Positions 1 through 5,426 of a stretch of DNA of 7,884 nucleotides are shown one piece after another. The notes beneath the pieces were generated by a model. It had not been told where the DNA came from, searched no databases, and saw only the letters and a program-made list of their open reading frames with translations. Every line of letters starts with the position of its first letter. Position 1 is the stretch's first letter. The position numbers and the translations under genes are program-made. Source of the DNA: Helicobacteraceae bacterium (lineage in GTDB: Bacteria > Campylobacterota > Campylobacteria > Campylobacterales > Sulfurimonadaceae); NCBI GenBank assembly GCA_024635885.1, contig JAGXIA010000091.1:1-7884 (forward strand). The letters run 5' to 3'.

Positions 1-17
1 AACTAAAATTCCAAAAT

Positions 18-54
18 CTTTTCACAAATCACTTAAAAAGTGGAAGGTGAAAAG
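18..54. repeat. Imperfect inverted repeat at the end of the truncated kinase gene
   Basis: An outer 8-bp stem (18-25 CTTTTCAC with 47-54 GTGAAAAG) and an inner 5-bp stem (30-34 CACTT with 38-42 AAGTG) share one centre at position 36. They are separated by an unpaired 4x4 internal loop and closed by a 3-nt AAA loop. The kinase stop codon (33-35, read on the minus strand) lies in the inner stem and loop. The right arm overlaps the first unit of the neighbouring 23-bp repeat tract, so the two probably form one element. It could fold as an RNA hairpin and end minus-strand transcription, but no T-run follows on that strand and the stem is A/T-rich. The structure is read directly; any function is unproven. 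Confidence 0.55.
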
Positions 55-2453
55 TGAAAAGAGTGGAAGGCAGTTTGTGAAATCAGTGGAAGGCTAAAAG
101 TGAAAGAGGTGGAAGAATGTTTGTGAAATTTGCATATATTAATCTTGCCATGTGGAATATTGTTTTCTATAAGTGCATCTTTTGCATTTGAAATTAGATT
201 TAATAAAACCTGCTGAAACTCACTCATAAAGCCATAAGCGACAAAATCATCTCCATCAACAGTTATCTCAATAGCATGGCTTTTAAATGCAGCAGACTGT
301 ATGTTTATGGTTCCCTTTACTGCTTCTAGAACACTAAATTCATTTTTAATTTTGTCTACTCTGAAAAAATTTCTAAAATCATCTATAGTTTTACTCATAA
401 ATTTTATTGTTTGAGTTTGTTTAGCTATAAAATTATCTATAAACTCTTTGTCAATTATGCCATCATCATAATCATCATCTAGGTTTTGTATATTAATGTT
501 TAAAGAGTTTAAAGGTTGTCTCCATTGGTGGGCAATGGCTCCAACCATCTCTCCCATTGCTGCAAGTTTTGCCTGCTCTTGTAAGTATTTGTCTTTTTTA
601 AGGCTCTCTTGTATGCCTTCATTTACTTTTAGTTGCAGAGAGTCATTGAGTTTATTTAATTCATCTTGTAAAATTTTCAGTTTTTTATTATTTTTGGAAA
701 GTATAAAATATCTAAAAAGCAGAAAAAGAATTAAGATGGCTAAGAGAGTTAAGATTGTATAAAATAAATCATAATCAAAACTTCTCTCATTTTTAATAGA
801 AAGCCAGTTGTTTAATATTTTTTGTTTATCACTCTCACTGACTAAAGAGGAGGCTTTGCTTAAAATTGAGAGAAGAGTTAAGTCGTCATTTCTAACACCT
901 ATCGCCAGGTCCAATTTTATGTCAAATTTACCATTTATTTTCAAGCTTGTGTAGTATTTTTTCTCAATATAGTATGCAGTGGAGTGAAGTACGTCAATAT
1001 GACCGTAAACTTTTTCTTCATATACTAAAGACAGCCCTTCATCTGTGTTTGTTACTTCTACAAAGTTTATATTTGGATACTGTTTTTTCAATATTTCTTC
1101 AAATGCGTAGCCTTTTACAATACTCAATTTTCGATCTGTTATTGATGAGAACTTATCAATAAATTTTTTATCATTGAGAGTTGCTACAACTAGAGGAAAA
1201 CTGAAATATGGCTCTGTGAAATTTAGGAATTCTCTTCTACCTTGTGTATCTGCAACAAGTGAAAATATATCACACTTGCGCTGTTTACCTAATTCTAAAG
1301 ACTCTTGCCATGAAGAAGTCTTTATTACTGTTATTTTTTTGTCTAATATGCTTTCAATAAGTTGAAAGTATTCAGAACTGATACCTATGTATTTACCATC
1401 TTTAAAACTCTCAAATGGCATCCAGTCAGGGTCTATGCACATTTTTATTTGTTTGTTTTTTAGATACTTTTGCTCTTTGTTATTAAGATTTAATTCTTGT
1501 GATTGCTTCGTAATAATCTTTTTTTTCTTATCAAAGATAAAACCATCTAAAGTATAGTATTTGTTATTTAGTTTCATCTCTATAAAAGTATTTGCTATAT
1601 TGTTAACAATCTCTTCATTGATTGAGCCTATGTCAAAGACTTCTGGCATCATTAACTTATGTGTTTTATGAGCCTCATATAAAAGTGCTTCTTTAGACTT
1701 AGCCTTTGAATATTTATTGTAGATTATATCGACTAACTCCTCTTTGTGCTCAAGTGCGTATTTCCACCCTTTTATTGAAGCATCTCTAAATGCACGCACT
1801 CTGTTTGGATGTTCATTTGCATACTTTGAAGATGTTATAAGGTTTTCATCATAAGTGTATATGCCATAGTTCACAGGGTCAATTATGTTATATTTGTAAT
1901 TTAATTTGTCTAATTCATACAACTCATTAGACAAAAGAGCAGTTGTGATATCTACTTCTTTATTTCTAAAAGCAGTCGTGTTATATGATTGGGGTACAAG
2001 TGTAAAATCATTTTCTGATAAATGGAATTTATGAAGGAGTATCGCTAGATTACTATCAATTACATGATGTTTGGCAGCCATTATTTTTTTGTTAATAAAA
2101 TCCTCTGGCGATCTTATGCCTTCTTGTGCAATAAAAACTAAGGCAGATTTTTTAAAAAAATTCGCCACTAAAACAATCTCTTTGCCTCGCATTTTTGCCA
2201 GTATAGCTTTGGATTTTGTTATGCTGAAGGTACTTTTAGATTCTAAAAGCATATCTATGGTCTCTTTTCCTTGAAACTCAAGGAGTTCTACATCAAATCC
2301 GGCTTCTTTATAAAAACCCTTTTCTTTTGCAGCTATGTATCCGGCAAATTGAAACTGGTACTTCCACTCTAATGCTAAAGATACTTTTTCTAATTGCTCA
2401 TTTGAAAAGAGAGCAGATACTAAGAGGAAAAATATAAAAAATATTTTTCTCAT
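33..2453 (-). CDS. Hybrid sensor histidine kinase with two periplasmic binding domains, C-terminally truncated
   Basis: This is a membrane sensor kinase that should read a small solute outside the cytoplasm and phosphorylate a response regulator, probably the adjacent upstream one. An N-terminal signal peptide (about 1-17) is followed by an NMT1/THI5-like binding domain (about 22-245, with LEWKYQFQFAGYIAAKEKGF). Next come an SBP_bac_3 amino-acid-type binding domain (about 333-552, with DPDWMPFE), a transmembrane helix (about 562-585) and a coiled coil (about 588-630). The kinase dimerisation region has phosphoacceptor His642 in AHQWRQPLNSL, and the ATPase domain begins with the N-box NLISNAKDAL (752-761). 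Homology ends at about residue 773. The last 33 or so residues are Ser/Phe/His-rich and encoded by the 23-bp repeats, so the Gly-rich G1 and G2 ATP-lid boxes are absent. The ATG overlaps the upstream TAA (TAATG) and has no strong ribosome site of its own, which points to coupled translation. The protein is probably inactive as a kinase unless it is a decoy or the left end is misassembled. Confidence 0.85.
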   Translation of the reverse strand: MRKIFFIFFLLVSALFSNEQLEKVSLALEWKYQFQFAGYIAAKEKGFYKEAGFDVELLEFQGKETIDMLLESKSTFSITKSKAILAKMRGKEIVLVANFFKKSALVFIAQEGIRSPEDFINKKIMAAKHHVIDSNLAILLHKFHLSENDFTLVPQSYNTTAFRNKEVDITTALLSNELYELDKLNYKYNIIDPVNYGIYTYDENLITSSKYANEHPNRVRAFRDASIKGWKYALEHKEELVDIIYNKYSKAKSKEALLYEAHKTHKLMMPEVFDIGSINEEIVNNIANTFIEMKLNNKYYTLDGFIFDKKKKIITKQSQELNLNNKEQKYLKNKQIKMCIDPDWMPFESFKDGKYIGISSEYFQLIESILDKKITVIKTSSWQESLELGKQRKCDIFSLVADTQGRREFLNFTEPYFSFPLVVATLNDKKFIDKFSSITDRKLSIVKGYAFEEILKKQYPNINFVEVTNTDEGLSLVYEEKVYGHIDVLHSTAYYIEKKYYTSLKINGKFDIKLDLAIGVRNDDLTLLSILSKASSLVSESDKQKILNNWLSIKNERSFDYDLFYTILTLLAILILFLLFRYFILSKNNKKLKILQDELNKLNDSLQLKVNEGIQESLKKDKYLQEQAKLAAMGEMVGAIAHQWRQPLNSLNINIQNLDDDYDDGIIDKEFIDNFIAKQTQTIKFMSKTIDDFRNFFRVDKIKNEFSVLEAVKGTINIQSAAFKSHAIEITVDGDDFVAYGFMSEFQQVLLNLISNAKDALIENNIPHGKINICKFHKHSSTSFTFSLPLISQTAFHSFHFSPSTF
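40..131. repeat. Four tandem 23-bp repeats (two 46-bp higher-order units)
   Basis: The heptamer GTGGAAG occurs at 40, 63, 86 and 109, exactly 23 bp apart each time, and each unit also holds GTGAAA at the same offset. Units 1 and 3 carry AAAAGTGAAA and units 2 and 4 carry GTTTGTGAAA, so the array reads as two 46-bp repeats (39-84 and 85-130) that agree at 37 of 46 positions. Neither 23 nor 46 is a multiple of three, so the repetition exists in the DNA and not in the encoded peptide. The motif TTTGTGAAA (74-82, 120-128) also occurs inverted at 20-28, giving the region from 20 to 128 matching inverted ends. It may be a small non-coding dispersed repeat or MITE-like element; I cannot tell whether other copies exist. 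It interrupts the kinase reading frame. Confidence 0.75.
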
Positions 2454-3736
2454 TATTGTATGCTTTTAACACAATTTCTACCGCTGTTTTTTGCCTCATA
2501 GAGAGCTTTATCTGCTCTTTTAAGCATGGATTCTGTGGTATCACCATCTTTATATTCAGTGAGACCGATGCTTATGGTAACATTTCCGACTGATTTGTGC
2601 TCTAAATTTTCTACTATTTTTCTAAATTTTTCTGCAGATAAACTTGCATTCTTTAAATCTGTATTGTTAAAAATAATTACAAACTCTTCTCCACCCCATC
2701 TTGCGAAAAAGTCAGAGGCTCTTACATCTTGTTGAACAGTTTCACTTATACTTATAAGTACTTCATCTCCGATTAGATGACCGAAGTTGTCATTAACGAG
2801 TTTAAAATGGTCTATGTCCATTAGCGCAATACTTAAGGGCTCTTTATATCTTAGAGTCTTATTGAATTCATACTCAAAGACTTCTTCAAATTTATTTCTA
2901 TTAGCAATACCAGTCAGACTATCAGTATATGCCTTCTTTGTTGTGGCCTCTTGGTCTTTTTGCATTTTTGTGACATCAGTCAGATTGATTAAAAACTTAG
3001 TCTCGCTAATTTTAGATATGTTGACAAGAAAAGATTTTTTCTTCTCATTCTCATCTTTAAATACTACTACTCTTTTTGTATCATCTATATTTTGAATAAA
3101 GTCATAAAGAGTCTTTCCTGTGCCTAAGCTTTCTAAAATATTTTGTTTGTTTATTGTACTTTCATTATTATCTACTATATCTAAGACAGAAGTAAATTTT
3201 TCATTTAATTCGTCTATACTGGAGACTTTAAAAAGAGTTAAAAAAGATTTACTTGCAAAAGATGCTTTTTGAGAGTCTGTTACAATAGAAAGACTGTTTT
3301 CAGAATCTATGATATGCTGAAGTATCTCTTTTTGCTCCATATTTTCTTTTTCCAGAATTACATTCTTTGAAAGTTTTTTAACAATATTTATAAGTGTTTT
3401 TTTCTGAACGGGTTTTAAAAGATAACCTTCTACCTGAAGTTCTATAGCTTCTAAAAAATAAGCACTTTCACTATGAGCAGTAGTCAATATAATGTTGGCA
3501 TCTGGATTTATTTCTTTTATAGCTTTTACCATCTCAAATCCATTCATATTTGGCATGTTTATATCACTTACAACCAAATCTGGAGAATGTAGTTTATATA
3601 ATTCCAAACCTTCCCTGCCATCACCGGCAGTGTACAGTTCTTTACAAACTCTTGTTAATGATCTGGAATAGCCATCTCTTACGTCATCTTCATCTTCAAC
3701 ATAAAGAATTGTAGCTTCTTTAGCATAGTCGTGCAT
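2453..3736 (-). CDS. Response regulator with PAS-like linker and GGDEF diguanylate cyclase
   Basis: This cytoplasmic signalling protein (427 aa) should make cyclic di-GMP from two GTP when phosphorylated. Residues 5-120 form a receiver domain with acidic pocket Glu14/Asp15, phosphoacceptor Asp58 in VVSDINMPNMNG, switch Thr86 and conserved Lys108-Pro109. Residues about 125-260 hold a helical linker and a PAS-like segment (FLTLFKVSSIDELN). The GGDEF domain runs from about 265 to the end, opening with DSLTGIANR (Asp272). It has an intact GGEEF active loop (348-352) preceded at the correct five-residue spacing by RASD (339-342), the RxxD product-inhibition site, so it is predicted to be active and feedback-inhibited. 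It is the first gene of the minus-strand operon, and the sensor kinase starts within its stop codon, making that kinase its likely partner. The start is supported by GAGGA (3745-3749) at 8-nt spacing. Confidence 0.93.
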   Translation of the reverse strand: MHDYAKEATILYVEDEDDVRDGYSRSLTRVCKELYTAGDGREGLELYKLHSPDLVVSDINMPNMNGFEMVKAIKEINPDANIILTTAHSESAYFLEAIELQVEGYLLKPVQKKTLINIVKKLSKNVILEKENMEQKEILQHIIDSENSLSIVTDSQKASFASKSFLTLFKVSSIDELNEKFTSVLDIVDNNESTINKQNILESLGTGKTLYDFIQNIDDTKRVVVFKDENEKKKSFLVNISKISETKFLINLTDVTKMQKDQEATTKKAYTDSLTGIANRNKFEEVFEYEFNKTLRYKEPLSIALMDIDHFKLVNDNFGHLIGDEVLISISETVQQDVRASDFFARWGGEEFVIIFNNTDLKNASLSAEKFRKIVENLEHKSVGNVTISIGLTEYKDGDTTESMLKRADKALYEAKNSGRNCVKSIQ

Positions 3737-3744
3737 TTATCAGT

Positions 3745-3749
3745 TCCTC
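3745..3749 (-). promoter_or_regulatory. Ribosome binding site of the receiver-GGDEF gene
   Basis: On the minus strand the sequence reads GAGGA, 8 nt before the ATG at 3736. It is a good Shine-Dalgarno match and fixes the start of the first gene in the signalling operon. Confidence 0.7.
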
Positions 3750-3773
3750 AGGTCTAATCAAAAATATTTATTC

Positions 3774-3779
3774 ATTTTA
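3774..3779 (-). promoter_or_regulatory. Candidate -10 element for the signalling operon
   Basis: On the minus strand TAAAAT lies about 38 bp before the receiver-GGDEF start, inside the 103-bp divergent intergenic region. It is followed by an A/T-rich leader. No -35 is recognisable, as is common for housekeeping promoters in Campylobacterota. The region is very A/T-rich, so chance matches are easy and this call is weak. Confidence 0.3.
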
Positions 3780-3805
3780 CAGTATTTTTTTTAATAATGA
3801 ATTAA

Positions 3806-3814
3806 TGATATAAT
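3806..3814 (+). promoter_or_regulatory. Extended -10 promoter of the DNA methyltransferase gene
   Basis: TGATATAAT is a perfect TGn-TATAAT extended -10, placed 25 bp before the methyltransferase ATG. That would give a leader of roughly 20 nt containing the AGGA ribosome site (3831-3834). No -35 box is evident, which fits an extended -10 promoter. It lies in the same 103-bp gap as the promoter of the divergent operon, so the two could interfere or share regulation. Confidence 0.55.
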
Positions 3815-3839
3815 CATTCAAACTTTATATAGGATAAAT

Positions 3840-5099
3840 ATGTCATCTTATGGACTGAATTGGTATGCAAAAGAGCAAGCAAAAGCAGAAGCTTTTTCAC
3901 CGAGCAAGTTCAGTAGGAACATAGAATACTCAAAGATAAATTTACTCATTAATGCAGATAATTTAGAAGCTTTAAAAATGATGAGAAGAGACTACAGCTC
4001 TAAAATAGATCTCATTTATATAGACCCTCCCTACAACACTAAAAATCATAAGTTTATATATAAAGATAAATTTGATTGCCATAGTTCTTGGCTAAACTTT
4101 ATGTATCCCAGACTTATCTTGGCATGTTCAATGTTAAAAGAAGATGGAGTTATCTTTATTAGTATAGATGACAATGAGGTCGCGCAGTTAAAGCTGGTTT
4201 GTGATGAAATTTTTGGCGAGTATAATTTTATGTCTCAATTTGTCTGGCAAAAGAAAAATAAGGCTTCTTTTTTACATGCAAAAGTTGCAAAAATGAATGA
4301 GTACATTTTGTGTTATGCTAAAAATATTAAAAAAGCTCCCATGCTTAGTATTGAAAGCTCCGGCGAATATAAACCACACCCTTTAAATTTTAAAAATAAC
4401 CCTTTGCAAGAGTTGCTGTTTCCTGCACAGAGTGTATGCTTTTCTCATAAGGCTTTTTTTGAAGAGAATAGTTCTACTATAAAGTTGTCTGATATGTCAA
4501 ATAAAAATGTTGAATTATTTTTACTCGATGATGTAGAGATAAAAAATGGACTCAATACAAAGAGTTTTCGCATGCGTGGACATTGGAGATATTCTCAGAA
4601 TACTCTTGATAAATTAATAAAAGAAGGGGCAATTCTGAGTGTTGCTAAAACACCGTTTAGAATTAACTATATGAAAAAAGAGACAAAAGCAAAACTGATG
4701 AGAAATATGCTCACTAAAGATAGTTATAATATGGCTACTTATGAAGATGCAACATCCTATATAACAGAACTTTTTGGCTTTGAGGCTTTTTCACAACCAA
4801 AGCCTGTGGAGCTTATAAAAACACTTATTAAAGCGGCTACTTATAATAAAAAAGATGCACTAATTTTAGACTTTTTTGCAGGAAGCGGTACAACGGCAGA
4901 GGCGGTCATGAAACTCAATTTAGAAGACAATGGAGAGAGAAAATTTATTTTAATTCAGTCGAAGGAAAAAACAAATAAAAACTCTGATGCATTTAAAAAC
5001 AGTTATAAAAATATATACGAGATTATGAAAACAAGAGTGGAACTTTCACAGAAAAAATATAATTTAGAAAACTTTTGTTTTAAAGAGATAGATTTATAA
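3840..5099 (+). CDS. Solitary beta-class adenine-N6 DNA methyltransferase (Type III Mod-like)
   Basis: This protein (419 aa) transfers a methyl group from S-adenosylmethionine to the N6 of adenine in a specific DNA sequence. The catalytic motif DPPYNT (62-67) comes early and the cofactor-binding motif DFFAGSGTT (344-352) comes late. This beta-class order is typical of Type III Mod subunits, as are the segments SWLNFMYPRL and FISIDDNE. The region between, about 125-320, should hold the target-recognition domain, so the recognised sequence cannot be predicted. Mod subunits of complete Type III systems are commonly longer, and the C-terminus here ends soon after the cofactor motif. No restriction helicase/nuclease (Res) gene follows; the next gene is a chemoreceptor. 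It may therefore work alone, in epigenetic regulation or as a relic of a restriction system. No simple-sequence repeat of the phase-variable mod type is seen. The ATG follows AGGA (3831-3834) with 5-nt spacing. Confidence 0.92.
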   Translation: MSSYGLNWYAKEQAKAEAFSPSKFSRNIEYSKINLLINADNLEALKMMRRDYSSKIDLIYIDPPYNTKNHKFIYKDKFDCHSSWLNFMYPRLILACSMLKEDGVIFISIDDNEVAQLKLVCDEIFGEYNFMSQFVWQKKNKASFLHAKVAKMNEYILCYAKNIKKAPMLSIESSGEYKPHPLNFKNNPLQELLFPAQSVCFSHKAFFEENSSTIKLSDMSNKNVELFLLDDVEIKNGLNTKSFRMRGHWRYSQNTLDKLIKEGAILSVAKTPFRINYMKKETKAKLMRNMLTKDSYNMATYEDATSYITELFGFEAFSQPKPVELIKTLIKAATYNKKDALILDFFAGSGTTAEAVMKLNLEDNGERKFILIQSKEKTNKNSDAFKNSYKNIYEIMKTRVELSQKKYNLENFCFKEIDL

Positions 5100-5131
5100 A
5101 AAAAAGATTTTATATTAATTTTACACATTAC

Positions 5132-5140
5132 TGCTATACT
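5132..5140 (+). promoter_or_regulatory. Extended -10 promoter of the chemoreceptor gene
   Basis: TGCTATACT matches the TGn-TATAAT extended -10 with one change and lies 40 bp before the chemoreceptor ATG. A TTTACA at 5120-5125 is too close to serve as its -35, though it would be 16 bp from an alternative TATACC at 5142-5147. No flagellar sigma-28 pattern is visible. The gap between the methyltransferase and this gene is 80 bp, so separate transcription is plausible. Confidence 0.5.
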
Positions 5141-5179
5141 ATATACCTTGAAAATTAATTTAAAAAAGGTTCATAGTAA

Positions 5180-5365
5180 ATGAAAAATCTTTCAATCAGT
5201 AACAAAGTCCATATTCCCCTTATTTTATCAATAATAATTGGTTTTATAATTATAATGATAAATTATTTCATATCAGTTTCAGAGATGAAAGAAGATGTTT
5301 ATACAACTCAAGCGCAAATGCTTAGTTCAGTGTATAATGAATCTATTAATCTAAAGAGAGTATAG
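5180..5365 (+). CDS. N-terminal fragment of the chemoreceptor (first membrane helix)
   Basis: These 61 residues are the beginning of the split chemoreceptor. A short cytoplasmic start (MKNLSISNKVHIPL) precedes a strongly hydrophobic helix at about 12-33. The first extracytoplasmic residues follow, up to ESINL, where the frame breaks and a stop is met three codons later. On its own it would be a small single-pass membrane peptide with no signalling part. It is listed because it is the piece an automatic annotation would report; it belongs with the fragment starting near 5409. Confidence 0.6.
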   Translation: MKNLSISNKVHIPLILSIIIGFIIIMINYFISVSEMKEDVYTTQAQMLSSVYNESINLKRV

Positions 5366-5426
5366 GTCTAACAAATGCCATAAATATATCAAAGAATTAT
5401 GATGTGGTAAAGAAAATAACAGAGAG

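Noticed and set aside
40..131. Possible CRISPR array
   Set aside because: The 23-bp units are contiguous and similar along their whole length, with no unique spacers, and no cas gene is nearby.
496..3095. Plus-strand open frames of 60-102 codons opposite the kinase and cyclase genes
   Set aside because: They are antisense to well-supported domains, with compositions typical of reversed coding sequence and no clear ribosome sites.
3840..5099. Phase-variable repeat tract in the methyltransferase
   Set aside because: No tetra- or pentanucleotide repeat and no long homopolymer of the kind that switches mod genes was seen.
5090..5131. Terminator after the methyltransferase
   Set aside because: The only complementarity is between A-runs and T-runs with no G/C stem, so no credible hairpin is present.
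5120..5147. Flagellar sigma-28 or sigma-54 promoter for the chemoreceptor
   Set aside because: Neither a GCCGATAA-like nor a GG-N10-GC element is present; the extended -10 is a better match.
5353..5412. Programmed ribosomal frameshifting in the chemoreceptor
   Set aside because: Neither site has a classical slippery heptamer with a downstream structure, and two successive programmed shifts in a chemoreceptor would be without precedent that I know of; missing bases explain it more simply.
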